Of a stretch of 64,000 nt of DNA, positions 23,531-35,438 are shown piece by piece. How positions within the stretch are numbered: the first letter of the stretch is position 1; every line of letters starts with the position of its first letter. This DNA comes from Vitellaria paradoxa (taxonomy: Eukaryota > Streptophyta > Magnoliopsida > Ericales > Sapotaceae): the NCBI GenBank assembly GCA_019916065.1, contig CM034244.1, positions 33,107,433-33,171,432 on the forward strand, written 5' to 3'. Made by a program: the position numbers and the translations under genes. The notes under the pieces are model-generated. The model saw nothing but the letters and a program-made list of their open reading frames with translations, made no database searches and was not told where the DNA came from.

Positions 23531-24949
23531 GAAGATCTATAATAATTTTTAGAATTTGTCAAGAATGACAAACGGGGCTAAAAGTGGTAATAACTTTTCT
23601 GTTTAACGTTTGCTGCGACTCATGAAGGAACCGATACCTGACACGTGGGTCCCAAACTGCCCCTTTGTTTCCTAAATCACTGACAGAAGAGGATGTTTTC
23701 ATTCAGCAATCAATATTTGACATTCAAATCACACGGGTAGACATTTTTACGGTGCATACCTCAAAATCACATTAAGGGTTCAATTGGCGTCATGGGAAAT
23801 ATCCCAAAAAAAAAAAAAGGAAAATATAGTTTAGAAATTTTTTTTTTTGATATTTAACACGCGACTAACAAATTATATTTTTTTAAAGATGAATAGTGAA
23901 ATATTTTAATTTTTTACGTTAATTTAAAAAAAAAAAATCGTGCGAACAATTTTTTATTTCTGTTAGAATAATTTTGTGCCAGAATTTATTAAAAAGTGAT
24001 TAAATTTTTTTTGAGATTTGTAAAAAAATTATTAAAATTTGTGTAGTATTATTGGAGATTGTAAAAAATTTGTTGAGATTTATAAAAATTTATTGAGATA
24101 TGTAAATATATATATATATATATAAATTTATAAAAATTTCAGAAAATATGACAAAGGCAAAATGTGTTAGAAAATTTTAGAAATTTTTAAAAATTTTCAT
24201 AGATTTTTAATATTTTTTTATCTTTTTTTAAACGCCGAACAGGCCCCAAAGTACGTTAGAAAAGTCCTTCCTATATTGGAATTAGATTACCTCTCTATAT
24301 AATTGGATTGATAAATTAGCCCCTTGACAAACTTCTAATTTTGTGGAAACAGAAATATACACAAAATATTGAATATGAAGTAAGATATGTGATTTTAATG
24401 TGGATTAAGGTATGTGATTTTAATTAATCAATCAATAAATATGGGATGTTTGGTTTACCAAGTTCCAAAAAAAAAAAAAAAAACATATCAATTTTTTAAA
24501 ATTTTTAATTTTTTCATTAAACATAAAAACAACTTTTAATAAATTCTTTCGATTTTTTTAATTGTTATTAACTTTTATTGACTTTCTCCCATTTTTATGA
24601 AATTTTTCTAATTTTTATTAATTCTTTACCAAACATTTAACCCCAAAAAAACAGTGACATGTGTCAATACACCGCAAAAGATAGAGATGAACATTGAAAA
24701 TGCATTCAAACGGATATCTTTGTTGCTCAGAATTTTTTGAAATTTGTAAAAATTTTATTAGAATTTGTAAAACTTTATTGGGATTTGAAATTTGTAAAGA
24801 TTTTATTGGAATTTTTAAAATTTATTTGAAATTTTTGAAATTTTATTGAGATTTTAGCGGAATTTGCAGAGATTTATTATTATTTGATATTTATAGAGAT
24901 TTTATTGGAATTTGTAAAATTTAATTGAATTTTTTGAAATTTATTGAGA

Positions 24950-25085
24950 TTTTGGAGTGTGTGACAAAAAGTGAGATAATTTGTGAGTTCGTAATTTATG
25001 CAATGTGATAAAAAGTAAATAACTTTTAAAAATTTTAAAAAATTTTTAGAGTTTTTTAGTTTTTTATATTGTGTCAAACAGACCC
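24950..25085 (+). repeat. Short dispersed repeat 'R', copy 3
   Basis: Reads gtgacaaaaagtgagataat, then gtgagttcgtaatttatgc and aatgtgataaaaagtaaat, ending gtgtcaaacagacccttta. It lies 190 bases from copy 4 in the opposite orientation. Confidence 0.65.
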
Positions 25086-25274
25086 TTTATTAGGGTTTAT
25101 AGAGATTTATTGTTATTTGAAATTTGTAAAAATTTTATTTAGAATTGTAAAAATTTATTAGGATTTAAAATTTGTAGAAATATAAAAATTTAAAGATATT
25201 TACTGAGATTTTTTGAAAAAAAGAAATTAAGTTCCAAATGCCCTCATAGTTGAATATAAAACTTTGGATGTGCA

Positions 25275-25390
25275 ATGTAAAATATTGAAAAATTCAAACT
25301 TTTAAAAATTATTCACTTTTTATCTTATGAATTACGAATTTACAAATTATCTTATTTTAATTTAGTTTTTGTCACTCTAAACGTCCCCAT
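25275..25390 (-). repeat. Short dispersed repeat 'R', copy 4 (inverted)
   Basis: Reversed, it reads ACGTTTAGAGTGACAAAAAC, then GTAAATTCGTAATTCATAAG and AAAAGTGAATAATTTTTAAA. It pairs with copy 3 as an inverted repeat. Confidence 0.65.
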
Positions 25391-25756
25391 ATGGTACGTT
25401 TAAAATTCCTTATCTCTTTTTTTTTAGTTGTAATTTTAATGGATTATGAGTAGCTGTTAAAATCTTTTAGAATTAGAAAATTATTATTCACACATCATTA
25501 TTGAACTTCAATAGAATTATTTGATAGAAATGTTTTATTTCTAAAAATAAAACACCAGTGATAGGAAACAAAGCGAGGCAAACACGTCACACCATTCATC
25601 ATCAGAATTGAGGAAACTCAAGGGCGGAGGGAGCACTAATTATTTTGTATCATCAACAGCAGAAGTCTTCTACATCTGGGACACAAAAACTCACCTGGGA
25701 AATTTTATAATCACCATCATCCTCGTCGCATCACGAGACATGAGTCTCAGTTTTTG

Positions 25757-25856
25757 ACGATTTCATATAATATATATATATATAGATATATAGATAGAGA
25801 GATATATATATAGAGAGATATAGAGAGGGGGGGGTTGAATCTCTCACCTGACAACA
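25757..25856 (+). promoter_or_regulatory. TA/GATA microsatellite in the proximal promoter or leader of paralogue B
   Basis: Runs of tatata, gatata and gagaga followed by eight Gs (about 25829-25836) lie directly before the ATG at 25857. A TATA box cannot be singled out inside the repeat. The low-complexity sequence so close to the start codon is notable. Confidence 0.4.
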
Positions 25857-28800
25857 ATGCCTACTCCATCTCATTCCAAGTTCAGCGCAATCCAACAACA
25901 AAGGTTCGGATTTTCATTCTTATCTCACGATCACATCCGCGTTGGGAGTCTCTTATGCAAAATACTAGTAATTTTGGGTCTGGTTTTCTTCTTCTTGTCC
26001 CTACTCAAATACCATCCCAATTGTCACTCCGAGATCTTATCTCCCTTGCAAAGCATGTGGGATTCGCCGCCGCCGCCTCCGCCGCCGCCGCCACCGCGAG
26101 ATCACCATCAAGGGTTTCACCATGGCGATGATTCTTCTCCCACAAATATCACCCACATTGTGTTCGGGCTCGTCGGCTCCATCAAGGGATGGAGACACCG
26201 GAGACCCTTCATTGAATCCTGGTGGAAACATAATATCACCCGCGGGTACATCTATTTCGACGAGCCCCCTCCCAAAGATCTCCTGCCATGGCCAATCTCT
26301 TCTCCTCCTTTTAGGGTTTCCGAGGACAACTCCAAGTTGCTGCAAATCACGAAGCACGACGCCACCATGGTTCGGATTGCGCGGGGGATTCTGGAGACCT
26401 TCAGGGAGGGAGACGAAGGGGTGAGGTGGATCGTCATGGGGGACGACGACTCCATCTTCTTCCTCGAGAATATGGTCGAGGTTCTCCGGAGTTACGATCA
26501 CACCAAATACGTGTACATCGGGGGGCATTCCGAGAGCATTCTTCCGAATTTCATTCATTCCTTCGACATGGGATTCGGTGGGGCCGGGGTTGTCTTTAGT
26601 TATGGTTTGGCGGCGGCTCTGGTTCCCAGGCTGGATGACTGCATCAAGAGGTATCCTCAGATATACGCTGCTGACCAGATGTGGCAGTCTTGTCTTGCTG
26701 ATCTGGGTGTTTATCTTTCTCATGAGAGGGGCATTCATCAGGTCAGATTAAATATTTTTTTTTAATTTCTTTTGTGTTTTCTTTTTTTTTTTAATTAGTA
26801 TTTTCATGCACATGCTTTAAAGTTAATAATCAATTATATATACATAATGATGTTAAAGTTCCAGTTCAAAACTGAAAACTGATCCGCTGAAAATCTTATA
26901 TTAACGTGGGATAAATTCAAATGCACTTAGAGTGCATAAATTAACGAGAGGTATAAATTGAAAAGTGCCCCCCGGGGGGGGGGGGGAAGATCTTTCCAAA
27001 AGCATTCAACTCTAAACAAATTAAGAGTATTGCCAGCAATTTTTTCATTCTAATTTGTATTTTACAATGCTACGATGTTATTTAGTAGCATATGAAGTCA
27101 CTATTTGACTTTCTGTACCCAGTAATTTTTCTGCACTTATTCTCAATTACTTGTTAATATGACAAATTTTTAGCATTCCAAAATAATTTAATTACTATTA
27201 ATAAATGAAACAGTTACTTTTTTTTTTCTAAATTCAAAATGTAATGATTATTTTTCTTTGAAATTCAAAATTTAAATTTTAAAATTTAATGTGACCACTC
27301 TTACTTGTTAATGTGGCAACGGGGCCGGTTAAAAGATTAATTTATATATATATATATATAGAACCGATTTTTTCATTCTCTGAATATTAGAAACCAAATA
27401 TGTTATTGAAATGAAATAAAAACTGGGTATAGGGACATGGAGACTGGTGGCATTTTTTACTTATTATCCTTATATTTAAAGATAGGAACTAGGATGGGGA
27501 TGCTAGTAATACTCTAACATTGAGTGATAAGATTGAATAAAATATTTTACTAATTTGAGTGATATTATTTAAACAATGTGAAACAAATAATAATTGAAAT
27601 CATGTGAAATTGTCTGGCATAATTCATAATTAATTACTTCTTTTAAACATATACCATGAGAATGTCAAAAGCTAGCTAATTTGCAACTCGGATTGCACTG
27701 GATTATTTGGAGATGATGGATTTTCAAAACGATTAATGAAATATTATTTGGGTTGCCAGATCCAGCTACGTTGTTCCCGTTTTGGCATTATAATATATCT
27801 ATTTAGGATATTTTTTGATAATGATGAATTTTTTAATCTAATTTCAAAAACACTAATTTTGTTGCTTCGTCCGCTTTAATTCTTGTATTTTCTGTTTTTA
27901 AATATTATATTTAGTTTAGCGATGAAGTTCAAAGTTTTTTTAATTTGATAATTATTTTATTTTCATATTTCCTTTATTTTTATTTCCTAGTTTTCAATTG
28001 TTGCTCGCTAGAATTTTCTATTCAAGTTTTGTGAGCTTATAAGCCTCATTGCTTGATTTTGAATAACGAATTCTTTGATTAGAGAGTGTATTTCTACGAA
28101 AATTTGTTAATCTTTTTGAATATTCATAAACTAAATAAGTGATTCGCAAATATCTGCACTGCTTATTTAATTCACCAACTTCCCCTATATTACTATTTAG
28201 ACACTTGTTATATATAATTCCCCAAATGTCATACAACACATGAAATTTTTGAATGATAGTATTCGTAGGTGGAGCACTTTTGGCCCGTGTTGTGCGCAAC
28301 AACACATACTAATTAAGCACATTCTGTTGTGTTAATTCTAGGTATTGATCCGATCCGTTGTCGTCCTCAAACGAACAGCACATAAGAACGCAAGGTTTTT
28401 AGTGATTTGTCGTGGGCAAACAAACAGATGTTAATAGGAGACTTGCCATAAATCAAATCAAATCAAATACTATGATATATATATTATTAACAACTAATGG
28501 TGGAGCCAAATAGAAGTATGGGGGCAAGTGAGCTCTTAATTTTGAATGTGAAATTACTAAAATATCTTGTATTTTAATTTTATTAAAAAACTTAAATTAA
28601 TTTAAAAGAGTTTATAAGAATAATACCCAAATATTTTTATGAAATAAAGTGCATTCCCTTATTACACTATTAAATACTTTTGTGTATAATATTAGTAAAT
28701 ATAACATGTAACATAATAAATTATATAAATAATAAAACTTAATTATAGGATGTGTTTACAATGATAAAAAATAAAATAAAATAAGATAATTTACGAGTTT

Positions 28801-29229
28801 GTAATTCGTGCAATGAAATAAAAAGTAAATAATTTTTAGAAATTTTTAAAAATTTATAACAAATCAAATAAAATCATAATTATATGTATATATATATTTT
28901 GTAATAAGAGACATTTGTACCGTTAAAAGGCTCAATTAAATTATTAAATTGTGAAAGGTATATTTATAGTTTAATGTTCTAGAAATTTTTTTTTTCCGTA
29001 AAAATAATATCACTTTTTTTTTTTTAATAGCAACATAATTCGTTGATTTCTTATTGGGTACTTGGTGCCGCTTGATAAAAATTCTCAATCCGCACCTATT
29101 AACAACTAGTACTCATCTAAAATAATCAAATTGACACATAGCAATTTTGCTTGCATCTATCATTCGAAATGTCAAAAAAAAATAAAAAAAAAATCACTGA
29201 AGCACACAGATTACGATACTTGCATTTGC

Positions 29230-29262
<33 letters not shown>

Positions 29263-32200
29263 TATATATATACATGTATATATAAGAGAGAGATGGAAAC
29301 TGATAGTAATTGTGTAGTGCATGAGTGCAGATCGATCTGCTGGGGGACATATCAGGTCTTCTATCAGCCCACCCACAATCTCCATTGATCTCACTGCACC
29401 ATCCAGAGAAAGTACACCCAATCTTCCCAAAGCTGAGCCGTCGTAAATCCGTGAACCACCTGATGAAGGCGGCGAGAGTGGACCAGTCGAGATTGTTACA
29501 GCAAACCATCTGCTACCACAGGGAAAAGAACTGGTCCATATCCGTTTCGTGGGGCTACTCCGCCCAAATTTACGAGAGTGTCTTCCCCAAGAGCATTCTG
29601 CAGAAACCCATCGAGACTTTCAGGTAAGGATGGATCTACACTGTGAAAATAGAAAATCATGGCTCCCCTAAAATCTGAAAGAAAAATATTTATATATAGT
29701 AAAAAGTATTTAGGCGCTTTTAGAGTTATAAAAACTAAAGTAAAATGTGATTTAGGTTATTTTTTTATATTTGGAGTATAAATTATAAATTATAAAAAAA
29801 TAAATAGAGATGGATAGTTCTAATCAAATAAATTTTTGTCCGTTCAAATAAATTTGGACTCGCACTTTTTGACTTTTTTTGTTAAATTTTTTTGAAATTT
29901 TTAGAAATATTATTAAGATTTATAGAAAATTTATTAAAATTTACAAAGATGTATAAATTTTTGGAAATTCCTGAAGTTCGAGTGGGGAAAAATTTTGTAG
30001 AGAATTATAAAGAATTATATAGATTTTTAGAAATTTTGAGCATTTTTCAAAGTTCCAAACAAGCCCTTATAGATATATTTTTTTTTCCCCTAAATATGAA
30101 GACCCTAACTTTGGGCCATTTGTGACATATGAAATTTGATTATTGAGTTAGATCATTAATATGATATAATTCTTAATTTTTGAATTAAGTTATTAATGGT
30201 ATAATCTAGTTAATTGAATAAAATTTTATATATTTATTTGATCTTTTAAGGCTGTGGCCATTATTTATTGAACACTCTCAAATATACTGCTTAATTTTAA
30301 AATTGTATTTTTGAGTTTGCGACAAGAATAGCCTCCCTTATGCTAAAATTCTCCGTTCATGCTTTCAGGCCGTGGGTGGAGAATGTGCCGCCCCCTCTCT
30401 TCACCTTCAACACGCGCCTGCCCTCCATCGATGGATGCCAGGCCCCTCACGTTTTCTTCTTCGAAAGCATTGAGAAGGCTCATCAGAACCAGATACTGAC
30501 CACCTACGCTCGCTCGGCTCCCAGAGGATTACCCCCTTGTGGACTCACTGGCAATCATTCTGCCGATCACATCTCCAAAGTTCGAGTCTTCTCGTCTGCA
30601 GAGAAGTTGCCTGAGGTCAGTACTGTACTCTTCCCTACGGAACAACCATGCATGCATACTTCCTCTTTTCCATATATATATATATATATATATATAGTGT
30701 GTGTATATGTAAGATGTGTTTGGTTTGTTAAAAATTACTGAAAAACTCTAAAAATTCTAAAATTTTCTAAAAGTTATTCATTTTTTACTTTATTGCACAA
30801 ATTACGAACTCACAAATTATTTCACTTTATTTCATTCTATCTTACTTTTTTGTCACTCTAAACATACCCATAATGCTATTCTAAAAATCTTAACAGTTTT
30901 AATTTTCAATGATAAGCTCAAATTTACTCGTATTATTTGGTAATATCTTTTAGAGTGGGGATATTGTATTCTTATATTAGTTTCATCCATTTTACAATGC
31001 CTTTAATAAAAAAGAATAATGCAAAATAAAAGAAGTTAACGAAAGAGTGCATTTATCATTTTCCTGTCTTTTGATTGTATAAAATTGTCGGTCAATATAT
31101 ATCTACTAGTAATTGCCTGTATCTAAATGTATAAAAATATAATTTAACTCATAGATAACTCAAATTTAAATTTATGAAGCAAGCCTACATGAAAAATTAT
31201 AAAATTATAAATTATAAATCAAAAGAAATTAACGTATCCATATAGTGTTTAATATGGGTATAAAATTTTATTATTTATTATAAATATTATTACATTTTTA
31301 AAAATTTTAATTTAAAATTTTTATATAAAAAATTTTTAAAAAAATATCGAAACTGAGAGAATATGTTTTCATACGAAATGATCGAAAAGATAATAAAAGT
31401 GAAGAAAAGAAAAATAATTCTAAACCAATGAGTAAATTCGATAATTGAAAATATCTTTAATTTAAAAAATTGAGCTTCATTATTATATAAATTTCAATTT
31501 TTGAGTGCTGGAAAGGACTTGGTCTTTATTTCCTCCTTCAATTTTCTCTTTCTTAAGCAGCAAAATGTGCTTAATTTAATACGAGGAGTTCCAATCCTTC
31601 GTGTATTTCCAGCACTCAACAATGCAAGGGAGAAAATTTTAGCCAACTGAGAAGAAAAACACAAGCACAGAATCCATTCGTATCAATAGGATCAAAGCAT
31701 CAAGTCTCTCTAATTCAAATATATAGGCTAAATCCAACATGAGTGAAAAAAAAAAATAAAATCTAATCCTAACTTAAAATGAAGCCTAATGAAGCCCCTA
31801 GAAATCTCAATAAAATCTTCAAAAAATTTTTGCCAAAAATGAAATCATTCTTGAAATAAATAAAACAATATTTTGATTTACACCGATCTTCTCAGTTGAG
31901 AAAAACGCGATTTCGGTAAATTGAAACCATGCATTCTTATTTTAATATCTGGGTGACAAACAAAATGAATGTTCAAAGTGCTTCTATAGCTCGTATACTA
32001 GCATAAGGGGTGCTTGGAACTTAGCGTCACAATTAACTCAATTCCGATAATAACAAATTAAGCTGCGTAGACCAAATTTCTGATATATATCATGAATAGT
32101 CTAGGTGCACCTAAAATATTGGTTGGCTAACTCAATAAATAAGAAACTGTTAAACTTGTCTATCCTTAATGAATACAAGCTGATCACTAGAAATAGCGAT

Positions 32201-35200
32201 AATTTTATCTGTGCGTACAAGGTTATAATGCAAGATGTGGAGCAAGGTTAAGATCTAGCTCATTTAGGGATGTCAACGGGACGGGTATGGGGCGGGTATG
32301 ATCTTTCTCGTCCCTGTTTAACAATATCTTTACCCATCTCCTTCCTCATCCCCGTTTTGGGAAAAAAAAATTTTCTCATACCCGTCCCTACAAAATAATG
32401 AATTCTCCATCTCCGTCTCCGTTTACCCACCAAGTATATTAATTATTACAAATTATATATTATATGTATAAAATAAATATTTAAAATTATTATAAATATT
32501 ATATATATTACATAAAAAAATATATTACATATATATATTAAATAAAAATTAAAAATATATATATAATATTTGACTTTGATTGATGCACTTAACCAAAGAT
32601 GAAGTAGTTTTTACTTACCAAAAAAAAAAAAAGATGAAGTAGTCTTTATTTATAACCTCACAAGACCTTTACTTTTTTGTGAGAAATCAATGTGGGACTT
32701 CTAAAGGGGTCACCACGCCAACAAAATTAACAAAAAAATATTTAAACGGGTACGGGACGGAATGGGGGGCAGGGTGGGGGCTATCGTACCCGTCTCCGTC
32801 CCCATACCCGTGCGGGTAACATTTCAAATCTCCATACCCGTCCCCGCTATTAACATCCCTATACCATCCTCGAACGGGACGGGTGAAGCGGGTACCCACC
32901 GGGTACAGGTATATTTGACATCCTTAAGCTCATTAAGGAGGTGGACAAATGTATCAACTTAGAATGGCCTTTCAACTTAGGCATGTTCCTAAGTCCTCGT
33001 TAGTAAATGAAAGGTGAAAACTTATTTCAAATGAAAGTTCAATAATATAAGCAGTTGGTTAATAGCATTTGGTTTAACCGACTTTGAATTTTTAAAAGGA
33101 CTAGCACTATATATGAAGTTTTCATTAGAAAACGAGTTTGGGTGGATGCAAACAAATTTCCCAACTTGAAAGTCAATGTATGGCATATGTATATCGGCTC
33201 AAAATATAGACGATGCATTACTCGTTATAAATTATTTATTGATATCAATATGAAAGTTGCACAAATGTTGTGCAATGAGCTCAGATGACGTAGACACACT
33301 AGTACGTGGGGACAAAGTGATAAGGCTTAAAGGTTTCCTGAGTTCCTACTCAGTGGAGAAGATAGAAAATGTAGTACGGGGGCCAAATTTAAAAAACACA
33401 ACAAGTTTTAATTCTTAAAAGTAAGTAAAATGTTAAGAAATTTACTTTAGGATTCATATATTTATGTATTAATACGAATGCCGCAATAATCTCATCAAAA
33501 TGCAACAATATCTTATCAAAATGCAACAACCCATATATATACTTGTATTAAGTAGCAATACGGCTCAGAATGTGAGAGTACAAGTACTTTAATTTAATGA
33601 TAGTCTATTCAATATAACCAATTAAAAGGTGTGGCCTCCACTAAAATAATACAAGAAGTCTTTAGAAAGAATAAAGAGGGTTTCAACTTAGAAGAAAGAC
33701 AAAAATGATGGGATAAGGTGGAGAACTTTGTTAAAAAATTGACTCAACTTTTAATCTTTTAGAGATAAATTGGAATAATGGGTCAAAAAAACAAAATTTA
33801 GTGAGGCCAATACCGAAAATATATATACAATAATTTTTTTTTTATTTATTTAAATGAGTGGGGGCAATTGACTGCCTTCACTCAACCACACCCATCTCTG
33901 CCCCTGTTTGTACTTATGCTCAATCTCAAATAAAATCATACCTATGGGCCTATTCATGGCAATGTTAAAGGTGGGTCGGGTAACTAATGTCATACAAGTT
34001 GTTTTATTGATTTTGACAATCTCATCAAACAGTAGAGTAATGCAATGAACAACATCCATGCAGGAGCTTGTAACATTAGGAGGAACCAAACCAAAGGATG
34101 GTATAGACGGGGGAAACCTAAGAAATTGATCTTAGTATCATCTGTCTCTTGAAGCGATATGAGAACGTACACAACTCCCTATTATTACCTAAGTCTCTGA
34201 ACTCTTCGATGTTTATCTCATCACCCTATTCTAGAACCAAAAAGAATACTGCCAAAAAAATTGGCACTAAAATTTGAAATTTTTAAAAATTATTGTGAAT
34301 CTGAATATTTCCTGAAAGGGACAAAATTGAGACTTGAAAGGTTTAATGGTAGAATTTTTTCGAAATTCGGCTTGAGTCATGGCAAAACAATGTGACTTGA
34401 TTGGAAGGCTGAGATTGACTTAGACGTCAAATTTTATACAAATCCAAGAGATTGATTTCGCAAATTTAGCCAAATTCTCTCTCACGACAGTCCATCTTTT
34501 CTATGTAATTAAGTGCACTTACAGTACTACAAAGAATGTAATAACATTAGCCCCAAAAGGGGTAGTCGGGTTGGTTCGGATGGCAGGCTGAAGGGTCTGG
34601 GACCAATAGGTCCCGGGTTCGACTCCTCTTAGAGGCAGTCCTTTCTTTAATTGTGGAGGACCATCTAACAGCCTTCTCGGCTGAGCTAGTCAGATAGGAC
34701 TTGCCTAGGCTGGTTTACCTCCTCGTGGTTCTTTGCCAGCTACGGCCATAGGGCTGATTTCACCTAGTACACACTCATGGGTAGCGATTGCGGGATTTTT
34801 CCCGACCCCAGAAGAATGTAATGACATTAGATGAGAAACAAGATATATCATTGTTAATATATAAACAATACTATTAATGAATTTGTTTGTTTTTTTGGGG
34901 TGTTGGTTTCGAATGCCATATGTATATTAGGTGTGTGTGCCTTTATATATATTATTTTATAGATGAAATATTATGGGTATTAGTAAAACTTCAAAACTAA
35001 TGAAATTTTAATTTTAGTGAAACTTTTTTAATTTCCTAAAATACTCTTCAATCTCCATCAAATTTAAATTTTAAATGTTAAATCAAGCAATTTTTAAAAC
35101 CTATCCCTAATTAAGATATTTTAACAAATTTTAAATTATTAACCGTTACATTATTTCACTTTTATACTCCTAACTAAATTACACAAATAAAGTGATAATA

Positions 35201-35438
35201 CACACATTATGTGTGTGCATCTCTAATGTGTCTCTCTCTACATGTAGAGAGAGAGGGGTTCTATAACATGTCGTTTTCTTTTTTTTTTTTTTTTTTTCCT
35301 AGTGTAATTATTAACCACTGTCTCTCTTTGCTCGTGCAGCCAAAGACAAGAGAATGTTGTGATATTTTACATGTAGACGGCAACAAGATAGCAATCTTAA
35401 AATACAGGGCTTGTGCTAAGGATGAGGTCATTGCATAA
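25857..35438 (+). CDS. DUF604 / GT31-like glycosyltransferase, paralogue B (4 exons)
   Basis: Exons at 25857-26741, 29331-29623, 30369-30615 and 35340-35438 join in frame (phases 0, 2, 0) to 507 codons plus stop. Features in order: signal anchor at about 33-50 (LCKILVILGLVFFFLSLL), a poly-Pro stem (ten Pro, about residues 71-80), ITHIVFGLVGSIKGWRHRR, a WW pair, PPFRVSEDNSKLL, the DxD-type metal motif GDDD (Asp 196-198), DHTKYVYIGGHSES, the GFGGAG loop, a PVLxxLHP-like middle region, VDQSRLLQQTICY, SVSWGYS, FNTRLP and a Cys pair plus YRACAKDEVIA in the last exon. Likely a Golgi type II glycosyltransferase with unknown acceptor. It looks intact. Compared with paralogue A it lacks the FRES/QSG intron but has an extra one between FR and PW. 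Intron 3 (4.7 kb) has collected a SINE, a hAT MITE and a foldback. Confidence 0.9.
28745..28872 (+). repeat. Short dispersed repeat 'R', copy 5, in intron 1 of paralogue B
   Basis: Reads ggatgtgtttacaatgataa, then gagtttgtaattcgtgcaat and gaaataaaaagtaaataat, ending aacaaatcaaataaaatca, in the same layout as copy 2. Confidence 0.65.
30713..30872 (-). repeat. Short dispersed repeat 'R', copy 6, in intron 3 of paralogue B
   Basis: Reversed, it starts TGGGTATGTTTAGAGTGACA, has core GTGAGTTCGTAATTTGTGCA and ends AACAAACCAAACACATC. The ends show the family's imperfect GTTTGG-type inverted termini most clearly. Confidence 0.65.
31501..31619. repeat. 119-base foldback with perfect 14-bp base stem
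   Basis: The sequence ttgagtgctggaaa (31501-31514) is the exact reverse complement of 31606-31619. Inside, ttaagca and tgcttaa form a second 7-bp stem around gcaaaatg, and aaggacttgg faces ccaatcctt. It could be a small MITE or a hairpin transcript made from intron 3 of paralogue B. No flanking duplication is evident. Confidence 0.6.
32265..32926. mobile_element. Non-autonomous hAT element (662 bp) with perfect 8-bp TSD
   Basis: The termini tagggatgtcaacggg and, reversed, taaggatgtcaaatat form TIRs. The flanking 8-mers are identical: agctcatt at 32257-32264 and 32927-32934. Subterminal regions are GC-rich with repeated acgggt/acccgt motifs; the middle is AT-rich and non-coding. It lies in intron 3 of paralogue B. 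The tip TAGGGATGT is shared with the 3.1-kb hAT at 6553-9638, so a related transposase could have moved it. Confidence 0.9.
34551..34811 (+). mobile_element. tRNA-derived SINE with 19-bp target duplication
   Basis: The tRNA-like head has gggttggttcggatggcagg and box B gggttcgactcc (about 34615-34626). The body is GC-richer than the intron around it. Flanks aagaatgtaataacattag (34532-34550) and aagaatgtaatgacattag (34812-34830) differ by one base, giving a clear retroposition duplication. It is not an Au element; the family was not recognised. Located in intron 3 of paralogue B. Confidence 0.8.

Larger units (their letters stand above)
22646..25756. other. AT-rich intergenic DNA upstream of paralogue B
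   Basis: No gene is visible. It includes repeat S copy 2 (23233-23530), repeat R copies 3 and 4 (24950-25085 and 25275-25390) and many ttgtaaaaattttattgg-like imperfect repeats between 23990 and 25200. The last 200 bases (about 25555-25745) are less AT-rich and may be the upstream region of paralogue B. Confidence 0.55.

Noticed and set aside
26037..26738. A 233-codon open frame antisense to paralogue B
   Set aside because: Mirror of a GC-rich conserved exon; no recognisable domain, Pro/Arg-rich translation.
26968..26986. C/G homopolymer cccccgggggggg as a possible G-quadruplex or regulatory site
   Set aside because: A simple homopolymer in an intron, also prone to sequencing error; no further support.
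28018..28305. A 95-codon minus-strand frame in intron 1 of paralogue B
   Set aside because: No recognisable family and no supporting context; kept only as a possible decayed element.
33850..34172. Minus-strand frames of 60-79 codons in intron 3 of paralogue B
   Set aside because: No motif from a known family; probably decayed repeat sequence.
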